From contig QZVU01000003.1 of NCBI GenBank assembly GCA_003602285.1, positions 434,001 to 498,000 of the forward strand: DNA of 64,000 nt, given 5' to 3'. Below, piece after piece: positions 17,347 through 29,400 of this stretch. The stretch's first letter is position 1; each line of letters starts with the position of its first letter. The notes beneath the pieces were generated by a model. The model saw nothing but the letters and a program-made list of their open reading frames with translations. It was not told where the DNA came from and ran no database searches. Both the position numbers and the translations under genes were made by a program. The stretch comes from Arthrobacter frigidicola (lineage in GTDB: Bacteria > Actinomycetota > Actinomycetes > Actinomycetales > Micrococcaceae).

Positions 17347-17876
17347 TCGTGTTGCCATGACCGCAGCGCCTCGACCACCAGGTCGTGGTCGGCGACCTGC
17401 GGCAACCCGGACACCGTCACGACGGCCACCGGCCCCACACCGCGCACATACAGGGGAAACGCTCCGCCATGGGCGGCATAGAGCGCGGGATCGAGCATCG
17501 GATTGTCCTCGGCCCTTCCGCCACCCCGGCGCGCCCGCAGCCCGACCAGCAGGGACGGCTCCGCATACCGCAGCGCGGTGCGGCTCTTGGCGGCGGCCCA
17601 CAGGTCGTTGTCGTAGGTGGCGCCATGCAGGGCGACGTGGAAGACCGTGTGGTCGCTGCGGCGGATGTCGATGGCGATTGGGAGATCCCTTTCGGTCCCC
17701 AGCTCCACTAGCCGGAGTCCGAGGGCAAGCGCATCGGCAGCGGTGAACCGGTCAAACTGGAGCTCGGCGATCTCGCCTTCGATCTTCCCGATCGCATCGG
17801 CGAGCAGCTCCTCCGACTGGGGTTCGAATGAATCCGGATCGAATTCCGGGGCGTGCGGGAGTTCAGGTGTCTGCAT
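17337..17876 (-). CDS. UPF0303 / haem-degrading-domain (GlcG/HbpS-like) protein
   Basis: A 179-residue soluble protein. The HbpS/GlcG-like alpha-beta fold is indicated by FTAADALALGLRLVELG, PIAIDIRRSDHTVFHVAL, DNDLWAAAKSRTALRY, ALYAAHGGAFPLYVRGVG and VTVSGLPQVADHDLVVEAL, the pattern of UPF0303 proteins (yeast YBR137W relatives). Family name aside, haem degradation is not demonstrated for UPF0303. The start is ATG at 17876 (MQTPELP). The last residues (HEAG) and stop lie in a 14-bp tandem repeat, so the extreme C-terminus may vary between strains. Confidence 0.8.
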   Translation of the reverse strand: MQTPELPHAPEFDPDSFEPQSEELLADAIGKIEGEIAELQFDRFTAADALALGLRLVELGTERDLPIAIDIRRSDHTVFHVALHGATYDNDLWAAAKSRTALRYAEPSLLVGLRARRGGGRAEDNPMLDPALYAAHGGAFPLYVRGVGPVAVVTVSGLPQVADHDLVVEALRSWQHEAG

Positions 17877-18005
17877 CGCACCAACCTACTCCGCGGCGGC
17901 CCTTCGTGCCTGCTGCAGTTTCGGGACGGGCCCAAGTTTCAGGACGGGCCGGCACACCCGGCGGGCCTCTGTGCCATGGACCCGGACCGGGCAGCCGGCC
18001 GGTGC

Positions 18006-18227
18006 CTACCGCCGGCCCAGAATCCCCCGGATCATTCCGCCGAGTCCGCCGCGCGAACCGCTGCTCATGCCGCCCCGGCCGGTGGTGCGCCCCATGCCGC
18101 GCCCTACTCCGCCCATGCCGCGCCCTACTCCGCCCGTGCCGCGGGTCCCGCGGGTGCCCGTGGTCCCCGTGGTGCCGCGGCCCGCCAGTCGTCCCGCAGC
18201 GTTGATAAGTCGGTTGCTCAAGCCCAT
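18006..18227 (-). CDS. Small Gly/Arg-rich protein
   Basis: A 73-residue basic protein from ATG 18227 with AGGGAG 7 nt upstream. After a helical start (MGLSNRLINAAGRLAGRG) it is low-complexity, rich in Gly, Arg, Thr and Met (TGTRGTRG, VGRGMGGVGRGMG, SRGGLGGMIRGILGRR), partly encoded by two 21-bp direct repeats (18093-18134). It has no cysteine or membrane segment. Function unknown; RGG-like composition would suit nucleic-acid or membrane binding, but this is speculation. Confidence 0.55.
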   Translation of the reverse strand: MGLSNRLINAAGRLAGRGTTGTTGTRGTRGTGGVGRGMGGVGRGMGRTTGRGGMSSGSRGGLGGMIRGILGRR

Positions 18228-18423
18228 GGCGCACTCCCTGGTTGGCTGTGCCCGCAGGTTGATTACCCACCGGTCACGCCTCAATGCTAAGCCTGCGTTG
18301 TATTCCCGGCCATAACTTTCAGGACCCTTCATTCCGCGGATTCCCTCTGGGTAGGATGATGACCTCAGCCCCCATCCGAGGCCCCGGGGGCGGCGGCGGG
18401 AACTCGCACAAGGAGCGGACAGC

Positions 18424-18654
18424 ATGGCAATCGCGGAGGACGACGGCGGGGAAATGGTGATCGGCGATGTCAGCCGGGTGGGCGGACGGGCACTTGCGGT
18501 GGGGCTTTCAGGCACCAGGGGCGACGAGGTGCTGAAGATCGGCTGGGTGGAGCAGTCCGCCGAACTCGAACTCACCATGGAGGAGGCGGTTGCCCTGCGC
18601 GACGAGATCGACAGGATCATCCGCGACCGCCAGTCCCACTCCCAGGGACGTTAG
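18424..18654 (+). CDS. Small conserved-looking hypothetical protein
   Basis: A 76-residue acidic protein starting at ATG 18424 with AAGGAG 8 nt upstream. The N-terminal half looks beta (VIGDVSRVGGRALAVGLSG), then LKIGWVEQSAELELTMEEAVALRDEIDRIIRDR, an amphipathic helix. No family is recognised. Its TAG stop overlaps the TAA stop of the convergent small gene (TTAG at 18651-18654), so the two transcripts are antisense at their ends. Confidence 0.65.
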   Translation: MAIAEDDGGEMVIGDVSRVGGRALAVGLSGTRGDEVLKIGWVEQSAELELTMEEAVALRDEIDRIIRDRQSHSQGR

Positions 18655-18806
18655 GCCTGCACCGCGGGATCGGCGACGATGACCCGGTGGTTGCCCTCGC
18701 ACTGATAGACGGCGATCGCCCCCTCCGGAACGGGTCCGGACGCCGGCCACTGGCTCTCCGGAAGCTCCTGCAGGCTCGATCCGCACGATGGACACACAGC
18801 GCTCAT
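18651..18806 (-). CDS. 51-residue zinc-ribbon-like small protein
   Basis: ATG at 18806 has a near-perfect SD, AGGAGGAG, 3-5 nt upstream; a longer in-frame version would lose it. The protein begins MSAVCPSCGSSLQ (CPxCG knuckle) and later has YQCEGNHRV, so Cys, Cys, Cys and His could hold one zinc. Small actinobacterial proteins of this kind are common and uncharacterised. It overlaps the preceding gene tail to tail by 4 bp. Confidence 0.65.
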   Translation of the reverse strand: MSAVCPSCGSSLQELPESQWPASGPVPEGAIAVYQCEGNHRVIVADPAVQA

Positions 18807-18920
18807 CTTCTCCTCCTGGATACCGCGGGCAGGTCCTGCCATTAAACCCGGTCGCTGCCGCCGGGCCTACAGGATTGGGTTTACGCCGGCGCTGGACAAA
18901 TCGCTCGACCTGCCCCTCCT

Positions 18921-18975
18921 TTGACACTTCTGCTCCGGCCTTCCTAGACTCAACCCACCCCGTGAGAGCGCTCTC
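18921..18975 (+). promoter_or_regulatory. Promoter and LacI-type operator of the beta-glucosidase gene
   Basis: TTGACA (18921-18926), an 18-bp spacer and TAGACT (18945-18950) form a strong promoter. About 14 bp downstream is the perfect 12-bp palindrome GAGAGCGCTCTC (18964-18975), the form of operators bound by CebR/LacI-type repressors (family consensus TGGGAGCGCTCCCA). The LacI gene follows bglA, so autoregulation of the pair is likely. Confidence 0.8.
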
Positions 18976-19025
18976 TGCGGCAGCACGGAGTTTCCGCAAC
19001 CCATTCAAGGAGCAGGTAAGGGCCC

Positions 19026-20489
19026 ATGTCTCAGCAGGAACACTTCCGCACAAACTGGCCGCAGGGCTTTCTCTGGGGTTCGGCTACCGCCGCCGCCCAG
19101 GTGGAGGGGGCCGGCCATGAAGGCGGCAAGGAGGACTCGGTCTGGGACGCCTTCGCCCGCATCCCCGGCGCCGTCGCGAAGGGAGAGAACCTCGAGACCG
19201 CTGTGGACCACTACCACCGCATGCCCGAGGATGTCCGCCTGATGAAGGAACTCGGACTCGACTCCTACCGGTTCTCCACCAGCTGGGCCCGCGTGCGCCC
19301 CGGGGACCGCGCCGTGAACCGCGAGGGACTCGACTTCTACTCCCGGCTCGTCGATGAACTGCTCGACGCCGGTATCCTGCCATGGCTGACCCTCTACCAC
19401 TGGGATCTGCCGCAGGCGCTTGAGGAGAAGGGCGGGTGGGCCAACCGCGACACCGCCTACCGCTTCGTCGAGTACGCCACCGACGTCTACGAGGCCCTCG
19501 GCGACCGTGTGAAGCACTGGACGACCTTCAACGAGCCGTTCTGCTCCTCACTGCTCGGCTACGGCTCCGGGGTGCATGCCCCGGGCCGCCAGGAGCCGCG
19601 CGCCGCCATCGCCGCCGTGCACCACCAGCACCTGGCACACGGCCTGGCCGTGGCGGAGCTGCGCAACCGCGGCGCCGTGCACCTTGGCATCACCCTCAAC
19701 CTCAGCAATTCAATCCCGAAGGACCCGTCCGACCCGGTCGATCTCGAAGCGGCGCGCCTTTTCGATTCCCTGCAGAACCGGATCTTCATCGACCCGATCC
19801 TCCGTGGCGCCTATCCCGAGGACTCCCTGAGGGACCTGAAACCGTTCGGGCTGGCCGAGCTCATCCAGCCGGGCGACCTTGAGGTGATCGGGGCTCCGCT
19901 GGACTTCCTCGGAGTGAACCACTATCACGATGACCTCATCAGCGGGCACCCCGACCTCTCGGGCAGCGACGGACATTCAGGCGGCGCGGAGCGGCCGGCG
20001 GCGTCGCCCTGGATCGGCGCCGAATGGATCACCTTCCCCAGCCGCGGCCTGCCGCGCACGGCCATGGACTGGGAGGTCAACCCCGACGGGCTGCGGCACC
20101 TGCTGGTGCGCCTGGGCCGGGAGTACGAAACCCTCCCCCCGCTGTACATCACGGAGAACGGTGCGGCGTACGACGACGAGGTCAGTGCCGATGGTGCCGT
20201 CCACGACACCGAGCGCACCCGGTTCATCGTGGACCATATCGACGCCGTGGGACGGGCCATCGACGAGGGCGCCGACGTGCGGGGGTACTTTGTGTGGTCC
20301 CTGCTCGACAACTTTGAATGGTCGTGGGGCTACGGCAAACGGTTCGGCATCGTGCGCGTTGACTACGACACCCTGGCCCGCACCATTAAGGACAGCGGCC
20401 ACGCCTACGGCCGGGTGATCGCCGCCTCGCATTCGGGGTCCGATCCGGCCGCCGCGCCAGCCGAGCCACAGGACCGGCCGGCTAGGTAG
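19026..20489 (+). CDS. GH1 beta-glucosidase
   Basis: A 487-residue cytosolic glycoside hydrolase of family 1. It begins with FLWGSATAAAQVEGA, has the acid/base motif TTFNEPF (Glu in NEP) and the nucleophile motif YITENGAA, and ends with the typical GYFVWSLLDNFEWSWGYGKRFGIVRVDY. It would release glucose (or another sugar) from cellobiose and aryl- or oligo-beta-glucosides taken up by the cell; no signal peptide is present. The short Pro/Ala/Glu tail after residue 470 is not part of the fold. Promoter and LacI operator lie directly upstream, and the likely repressor is 11 bp downstream. Confidence 0.95.
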   Translation: MSQQEHFRTNWPQGFLWGSATAAAQVEGAGHEGGKEDSVWDAFARIPGAVAKGENLETAVDHYHRMPEDVRLMKELGLDSYRFSTSWARVRPGDRAVNREGLDFYSRLVDELLDAGILPWLTLYHWDLPQALEEKGGWANRDTAYRFVEYATDVYEALGDRVKHWTTFNEPFCSSLLGYGSGVHAPGRQEPRAAIAAVHHQHLAHGLAVAELRNRGAVHLGITLNLSNSIPKDPSDPVDLEAARLFDSLQNRIFIDPILRGAYPEDSLRDLKPFGLAELIQPGDLEVIGAPLDFLGVNHYHDDLISGHPDLSGSDGHSGGAERPAASPWIGAEWITFPSRGLPRTAMDWEVNPDGLRHLLVRLGREYETLPPLYITENGAAYDDEVSADGAVHDTERTRFIVDHIDAVGRAIDEGADVRGYFVWSLLDNFEWSWGYGKRFGIVRVDYDTLARTIKDSGHAYGRVIAASHSGSDPAAAPAEPQDRPAR

Positions 20490-23400
20490 GCTGCCGCCCT
20501 GTGACACACCGCGATCCGGGCCGGGCCCGGCCGGCGCCGACCCTCGAAATGGTGGCGGCGCTGGCCGGAGTCTCGCGCGCCACCGTCTCCCGGGTTGTGA
20601 ACGATTCCCCGGCGGTCGATCCGCAGCGCGCACGGGCGGTCAGGGATGCCATCGCGGCACTGAACTACGTCCCGAACCGAGCCGCCCGCTCGCTGGCCAG
20701 CCGGCGGACCCAGGCGGTGACGCTGGTGCTCCCGGAGTCGACCTCAAAGGTCTTCACCGACCCCTTCTTCGCCTCGGTCATCGAGGGAATCGCCGGCTAC
20801 CTTGCGGAAACCGAGTACACCCTCACCATGATCCTGTCCTCGGAGTCCTCACCCGAGAAGACCCGGCGCTACCTGCTGGGCGGGAACGTGGACGGGGCCC
20901 TCGTGGTGTCCCATCACAGCGGGGACAACTCCTGGGCACGGGTGAGCGGGTCCCTGCCTGTCGTCTTCGCCGGCCGCCCGCTGGTGGGAGAGGCCGCGAG
21001 CCACTACGTCGAGGTTGAGAACGAGCCGGGCGCGGCCGCCGCCACGGACCTCCTGCTGTCGCGGGGGCGGCGGAACATCGCCACCATCGCCGGGCCGCAG
21101 GACATGCCCGCCGGGATTGACCGGCTCGCCGGCTGGCGCAGGGCACTGGCCGGTGCAGGCCTTGATTCCTCGAGGGTCGAGTTCGGGGACTTCACCCCCG
21201 CCTCTGGGGCGGCGGCGATGCGCCGGCTCCTTGCCCGCGGCGCCCCGATCGATGGGCTGTTCGTGGCGAGCGCCCAGATGGCCGCCGGCGCGTACTCGGT
21301 CCTCGCGTCGCACTCGCTGCGGGTTCCCGGGGATATGGCGGTCGTCGGGTTCGACGACGACGAGTTCGCGGCGGCGCTCACCCCGGCCCTGACGACAGTC
21401 CACCATCCGGTGACCGGTCTGGGCGCACGGATGGCGGAGAAGCTTGTGGCCCTGATCGAAGGCCGCCCGGTCGAACGGGTCACCCGGCTGGGCACATCCC
21501 TGGTCCTTCGCGGTTCTGCCTGAGCGGCACGCCCGCCCGGTGGCCATCCGGGGACGCCGGGCCCGCCTGGGCCCGGCGAATCAGGCTTCGGCCTCTTCCG
21601 CGTCCCCATCCGGGGTCTTGAGGACGGTCACCTCGGCGACGGGCCGGGAATCCAGCTCCGCGTCCTCGTCCCTGCGGTCAAGTTCCTCGGTCAGCTCCTC
21701 AAGGCGAAACTCAGTCTCCGGAACAAGCTCCCCCAGCTCGTCGTACTCAGCATCGATCTCGCGGTGGATCTTGCTGTGCAGGACCTCGACCGACTCGTCC
21801 CTGAGCTCCGTCAGGTCTTCGGGGAACGGCTCCTCCGGGGTGAGTCTGCTCTTGTTGGGCATGTGTTCTGCTCTGTCTGTGGGAGGGGTGGCGGGGACCG
21901 GGTTCGACTCAACAGCGTTGGTCGAAGCCATTAGAAAAGCATATAGGTAGCTTCCCTAACAAATGTCAACGTGGCCTTGATTCCCTCCCAGGCATCCGGA
22001 GGAGAACCGCGGCCTCACTCGGGCTGGATTTCCTTGGCACCCGCCGGCGCACCCGACAGCCCGACCACCTCGGGCTCGGGCAGGTCTGCGGCCTCCGCGA
22101 TGAGGGCCGGATGTTCGCCGTGGCGCAGCGCCTCGACGACAGCCTCCTCAAGGGTCAGTGAGGCGTGGTCGAGTTCGAAGGCGGCAGCCTCCTTGTCTGC
22201 TGCGGCAATGCGGATGCGTCGGAGGTCTTCCTCGTTCATGTGTTCAGCCCTTCTTTCCTGGACCGGAAATGCGCCGGGAAGACCATTCCGCCCCCCATCT
22301 GTCCTGCTCGAAATCAGCCGAACACGCTCATCATAGGAGTACTTCAGAGTTTGCGATAGCGGCGGGTGCGGACGGCAACCAACCGTTCACATCCTGTCCC
22401 TCGCACGGAGCCGTCCGGCATGGCGGCACCTTGCCCAACAGTGATGTCTTTGCGAGTGTTGGCATCTCCGACTCCCTCCCGAGAGGCATGACACATGGAT
22501 CTGGCCTCAGCGGCAGCCGAGCTGTACGCGCTGCCCCTTGACGAGTTCACCCGTGCGCGGGACGACCGGGCGAAGGAGGCCGCTGCGGCCGGGGACAAGG
22601 ACCTGGGCGGTGCACTCCGGAAGCTTCGGAAGGCCTCGACGGCGGCCTGGCTGGTGAACCTCCTGGTCGACCGGCAGCGGGAGGAGATCGAGCAGGTGCT
22701 TGCCCTGGGCGAATCCCTGCGCGAGGCCCAGGAGACCACCGACCGGGCCCGCCTTCACGCGCTGGGGCAGCAGCGGCAGCGCCTCCTGGCCGGCGTCGCA
22801 CGGCAAAGCCTTGACCTCGCCGCCGGACTCGGCCACCCGGTCGGAGCCTCCGCCCTGCCGGAGGTGGAGGGGACCCTTCGGGCGGCGATGACCGATCCGG
22901 GCGCGGCGGCGGCAGTCCTCACCGGCCGGCTTGTGCGCCCGCTCGAGGTCTCGGGGTGGGAGCCGGTTGATCTGACCGGGGCGGTCGCCGGGCCGTTTGA
23001 GGACCCGTTCGAAGCCGGTGCCGACGCCGGGGATGAGGGCCGGCCGGCCGATGATTCGAAGCGCGCGGCGCGGCTGGCGCAGGCCAAGGCCGACCTTTCG
23101 GAGGCCACGGCCGCCGCCGAGCGGGCGGCCGGGGAGGCCGAAGCACTGCAGAAGCGCGCGCACCGGATCGCGGTGAAGCGCGAGGGGCTTGCGGCCTCCA
23201 TCGAGGACCTCCAGGAGCGGCTGGGGGTGCTGCAGCGCGAGTTAGATGGATTGGACGCCGAAGCCGCCGAGGCCGGGCGCGCGAATGACGCAGCAGAACG
23301 TGCGGCGGAGGCCGCACAGGAGGAGGTGGAGCAGGCGCAGCAGCGGGTCGGGGAACTCACCTGACGGTGGGCACCCCGGGAAGTCCGGCTGAGGCCTCGG

Positions 23401-26400
23401 CAGGGGCGGCGGTCCCTGCTAAGGTAGCGGCATGTCGGCCCGGCCGGACGCCTATGGCGACGCGTTGGAGAGGGCGAGGGTTCACGCTGAGAAGTGGCTC
23501 GCGTCAGTGCCTACGCGCGCTCTGCCGCCCGGGCGCACGGCGGACGAACTCGCCGCGCAGTTCGCCGCTCCCCTGCCCGATCAGCCGACCGATCCCGCTC
23601 GAGTCATCGATGAGCTCGCCCTGCTCGCCGAGCCGGGGCTGATGGCCATGCCGTCGGGCCGGTTCTTCGGCTGGGTCATCGGCGGCACCCTGCCGGCGGC
23701 GCTCGGCGCCGACTGGCTGGTGAGCGCATGGGACCAGAACGCGGGGCTGCGCTTCGCCACCCCGGCCGTGGTGGCCGCCGAGGAAGCCGCCGGGGGATGG
23801 CTGCTGGAGCTGCTCGGCCTCCCGGCCGGAAGCGGCGTGGGGTTCACCACCGGGGCCACCATGGCGAACTTCGTCGGCCTCGCCGCCGGGCGCCAGGTCG
23901 TCCTCGATCGGGCCGGCTGGAACCTCGACCGGGACGGCCTCGCCGGAGGCCCCCGCGTCCGGGTCTTCGTCGGAGCCGAACGGCACGACGTCATCGACCT
24001 TGCCGTGCGCTACCTCGGGCTCGGTGCCCCGACCGTGGTCGAGGCGGATGCCCAGGGCCGCCTTCGGCCCGATGCCCTTGCGGCGGCTCTGGACGCCGAC
24101 GAGGGCCCCGCCCTCGTCTGCCTTCAGGCAGGCAACCTCCACTCCGGGGCGTCCGATCCAATGACCGAAGCGGTCGCGGTCGCCCATGCGAGGGGCGCCT
24201 GGGTCCACGTCGACGGCGCCTTCGGCCTGTGGGCCGCAGCAAGCCCGCACTACCGGGGGCAGCTGGCCGGCATCGAAGCGGCCGATTCCTGGGCCACGGA
24301 CGCCCACAAGACGCTCAATGTCCCCTACGACTGCGGGGTGGCGTTTGTCGCCCGGCCCGAGGTGATGCGCGGGGTGTTCGGGGTGCACACGAGCTACCTC
24401 ATCGCCGATGTCTCGGGCCCGGGGGACCCGCTGGAAAAGGTTCCGGAGCTGTCCCGCCGGGCCCGCGGCGTCCCGGTCTGGGCCGCCCTGCGCTCCCTCG
24501 GCCGCTCCGGCACCGTCGACCTCGTCGAGCGGCTTGCCCGTCACGCCCGTGCCCTCGCCGACGGTATCGGCCGGTTGCCCGGGGCCGAGATCCTCAACGA
24601 GGTGGCCTTCACCCAGGTCTGCGTGAGCTTCGGGGACGACGACCGCACCCGGCGGGTCACCGAAAACCTGCTCGCCGAAGGAACGGCCTGGATGTCCGGA
24701 TCCCGCTGGCACGACCGGGCGGTGCTCCGGATCTCCGTGAGCAACTGGTCCACCGACGAGGACGACGTCGAGCAGTCGATCGCCTCCGTCGCCCGTGCCC
24801 TCTCGGCGGTTGGGGAGGGGTGAGCGGGCGCAGTGGATGACCCGATGAGCTCCCGCGGCACCATGGTCCTGCGCTTCTTGGCCGCCCCGACCGACGTCGC
24901 CGTCGGCGGCAGCACCGTGCAGGCCGGCCGGGTGCTCGAGTGGATCGACAAGGCAGGGTTCGCCTGTGCCGTCGGCTGGAGCGGCGGCTACTGCGTCACC
25001 GCCTATGTCGGGGACGTCCGGTTCACCCGGCCGATCCCCGCCGGCAGCCTCATCGAGGCCCATGCAAAGCTGATCTACACCGGCAGCACCAGCATGCACA
25101 TCCTGGTCAGCGTCCTCTCCGCGAACCCCCGTTCCGGCAGGTACGAGGAGGCCACCGAGTGCCTCCTGGTGTTCGTCGCCGTCGACGACGCCGGCGCCCC
25201 GCGGCGCGTTCCCGAGTGGACCCCCTCGACCGATGAGGAACGCGCCTTCCATGCGGCGGCCGCGGAGCGCATCCCGATCCGGTCGGAGATCAAGAAGGAG
25301 GTGGCCCGCACCACCTACACCGCGGCCGGGTCCGGGCCGCGAATGACCTTTCGGTTCCTCACGGCACCCACGGACGCGAACTGGAGCGGCAAGACCCACG
25401 GCGGCACGGTGATGGCCTGGATCGATGAGACGGCGTTCGCCTGCGCCACCGGGTGGTGCCGGCAGAACACCGCGGCCGTCTACGCCGGCGGCATCCACTT
25501 CCACCGGCCCATCCCGGTGGGCCACCTCCTCGAGATCGAGGCGAGGCTGCTGATGACCGGAACCTCGAGCATGCACATCGGGCTGCGCGTGCGTGCCGCC
25601 GACCCGAAGGACCAAGTGATGCATCTCGCCGCACAGTGCCTGAGTGTCTTCGTGGCCCTGGACGACGACGGCCGCGCCGTCCCGGTGCCGGCATATACGC
25701 CCGCCACCGACGAGGACGAGGCACTACAGCGCCATGCGCAAAGGCTCAAGGAGCTCCGCGAGGGCATGCCGGTGCTGGACCTGAGGCCGTAGGCTCCCTC
25801 GTGACGCCTGTCTCCCCCGGCGGAACAACCAGCGCGGCCCGGCCGTTGCGGCAGTATGACTGATACCCCCCACACGTCAACGACTCTGTCCCCCACCATC
25901 GACCTCAAGGACCTCGGGACGGTCCACCGGCTGGGCTTTGGCGCCATGCGCATCACCGGCCCGGGCATCTGGGGTGAGCCGGCACACCGCGGCACTGCCA
26001 TCGACGTCGTGCGCCGTGCCGTCGAGCTCGGGGTGGACTTCATCGACACCGCGGACTCCTACGGGCCCGACGTCAGCGAGGAGATCCTGGCCGAGGCCCT
26101 CTACCCCTACCCGGAGGGCGTGCGCATCGCCACGAAGGTCGGCTTCACCCGGCCCGGCCCCAACCGGTGGGTCGCTGTCGGCCGCCCCGAATACCTGCGT
26201 CAGCAGACCGAACTCAGTCTCCGCAAGCTCCGCGTGGACTCCCTCGACCTGCTCCAGCTGCACCGGATCGATTCCAAGGTCGACGCCGGCGAGCAGTTCG
26301 CCACCCTCCGCGACCTCCAGCAGGAAGGCAAGGTGAAGGCCCTCGGCCTGTCCGAGGTCACGGTGGACCAGCTGAAGGAGGCGGAGAAGTACTTTCCAGT

Positions 26401-29400
26401 CTCTACCGTGCAGAACCGGTACAACCTCACCGACCGCACCTCCGAGGACGTCCTGAACTACGCCACGGAGAACGGGATCGGCTTCATCCCCTGGGCGCCG
26501 ATCTCGGCCGGCGAGCTGGCCCTCCCCGGCGGCCCGGTGGACGAGGCAGCCCGGCGGCTGAATGCCAGCGCATCCCAGGTCGCCCTGGCCTGGCTGCTGC
26601 GCCGTTCGCCGGTGATGATGCCGATCCCGGGCACGGGCTCCATCGATCACCTCGAGGACAATATGGGCGCCCTCGAAATCGCGCTCGATGACGCAACCTA
26701 CGCGCAGCTCGAATCCGCCCGGTGACGCTCCAGGCTGAACCGGGCATAAATACCGGCCCGGGTAGGCTGAATCCAAGGACACCAATCAACCGATCGGCGT
26801 GCCCGCTGGGCGCGCCCGTGAAGGAGTACAACCCATGGCCCGAATCCTGATGGTCGTATCGTCCGCCGACGCCCTCACCATGAAAGACGGCAGCTCCCAC
26901 CCGACCGGCGTCTGGGCCGAAGAGCTCGTCGTCGCGCACCGCACCCTCCGTGAGGCCGGGCACTCGGTGCAGCTCGCCTCCCCCGGCGGGGTCAAGCCGA
27001 CGATCGACGCGGCGAGCCTCGACCCGGAGCAGATCGGCGGCGCCGCCAAGGCCGAGGACTTCCGCTCCTACCTCGCGGACATCGACAACGAGCTTTCCTC
27101 TCCCCTGGTCCTGGCGCACGTCAGCGCGTCCGACTTCGACGGCGTCGTGATGCCCGGCGGCCACGGCCCCATGGCCGACCTCGCGGAGAACAAAGATTTC
27201 GGCCGGATCCTCGTGGAGACCAACAAGGCGGGCAAGGTCATCGCACCGTTCTGCCACGGCCCGGCCGGCCTGCTCAGCGCCGTGGACGAGGATGGCGGCT
27301 TTGCATTCGCCGGACGGCGCATGACAGTGTTCACCAACGAGGAGGAGCTCGCGGGCGGCACCGGCGAGAACACCCCCTGGTTCGTCGAGGACGTGCTGCG
27401 CGAGCGGGGCGCGGTCCTTGAGACCTCGGCCGCGTGGAGCAGCGCCGTGGTGCGGGACGGCAACCTGATCACCGGGCAGAACCCGCAGTCGAGCGAGGAT
27501 GTCGCCAAGGAAGTCATCAAGGCTCTCGCCGAGTAAGCTCCGAGGCGTCCGCAGCTGGACGAAACGAGTGCGGGCGGCCACCGAAGGGTGACCGCCCGCC
27601 GTCGTTCCCGATGTTCGATGTCCCGGGTCAGTGCCGGATCAGCCGTACAGCGCCGGGCGCATGCAGGTGAGGTAGGTGTTCAGGCCGCGTGCCCTGTCCA
27701 CCTCCAACCGATCGACCTCGGCGACGAGCAGTTCCTCCCCGCCGCCGGCGATCCCGAGGAAGGTGCCATACGGACTCGCGATGCTGCTGAGCCCCGTGAA
27801 GTCGGGGCCCGTGTGGTTGGCGTAGGCGATGTAGACGCCGTTCTCTAGCGCACGGGCCGGCACCAGCAGGGTGGAGATCCGTTCCGCGTTGTAGGTCAGT
27901 TCCGGCGGACGCCCGCCGACATCCCCTGTCGTCGGAACGGCCGTGGGGATGCACAGCAGGTCGGCACCGCGCCGTGCCGCGCTGCGTGAAAACTCCGGGA
28001 ATTCAATGTCGTAGCAGATGCCCAGCGCCACGGAGAGACCCATCAGGGGCACCACGTCCGGCAGGTCGTTTCCCGGTGTGAAGACCGACTTCTCCTCGGG
28101 TCCGAACAGGTGCGATTTCCGGTACCGGGTAAGTTCCACCCCCTGCCGGTCGAACAGCGAGGCACTGATGTGGTGCCGGTCCCCCGCGGCCTCGACGGTC
28201 GATCCGACGAGCGCGATGCCGTGCCGGCGGGCGATACCGGCCAGTTCAGCCCGGATGCCTTCCCCGTCCGAACCGACAACGCGCGCCGGGGCGTAACCGG
28301 TGGCGAAGAGCTCGGGGGTCACCAGGAGCTCCGCCCCCTGTTCCGCGGCGCGCGCGGCATAGTCGTCGATGCGGCGCAGGTTCTCCTCGACGGCGTTGAC
28401 CGCCCCCTCGGCCTGCAGCACTGCCATTGCCGGCACGGCTCCTCCTGCCCAGGGGTCCGCCCGCCCCGGCGTAACACCTGAAAAATCGAACGAAATCCAT
28501 TGACAGCCTTCATGATAGGCACAACTATTGGTCGATAACCGAATGACATTCGATTATTGGAGACCCGGACCAATGGATTCAGCTGACACCACGACGGCGG
28601 CCGAGCTTCGCCGGCGGCTCGCCGAAATCTCGGCCCACGAACAAGGCGATCCGTCGCGGAATGCCCTCTCGAGGCGGGACCTCGGCCTGTTCACGGCCGT
28701 GACCCTCGGCATCACCCTGCTTGGCTTCCTGGTGCTGGCCCTGTGAGCACTGCACGCGGCGAGCGCGGCAGGCCTGTAACGGACGGTGAAAACGGCGGAT
28801 CCCTCGGTTCGCTCCCCCTGCTCCGCAAAGAGCGGATCTGGAACGGATCCGACTTCACCGGCGTCAATATCAGCCTTGCCATCGCCACCTGGGCGTTCCT
28901 CGTCGGCGGCTCAACGGCACTGCTTGTCGGCTTCCAGCAGGGCATCGCCGCCATGGTCATCGGCAATGCGATCGGCCTTGGCTTCATGATCCTCGCCAGC
29001 GTCGTGGCGAGCCAGCGCTACGGCGTCGAGCAGTACACCATCCTCCGGCCGGTGTTCGGGCTGGTCGGGGTGGGCATCCTTGTCTTCACCGTCATCCTGA
29101 TCACCGAGATGGGCTGGTCGTCGCTGCTCGCGATCATGGTGGGCCGGGCCGTCACCCAGGTGTCGAACTCGACCTTCAGCACCGACTTCGGCCCGGAGAG
29201 CCTCATGGTGACGTTCTTCGCGCTGATGGCCATTGCCATCTCCTGGTGGATCCTCTCCCGCGGGCCGGTGACCATCGGCCGGTTCAACAAGTTCATCGCC
29301 CCGGGGCTGATCGTCGTCACGGTGTTCCTGATGATCTTCCTCGTCCTCAACACCTCGTGGGATGCACTCCTCACCGCGGCGCCGCTGGCGCCGTTCGAGG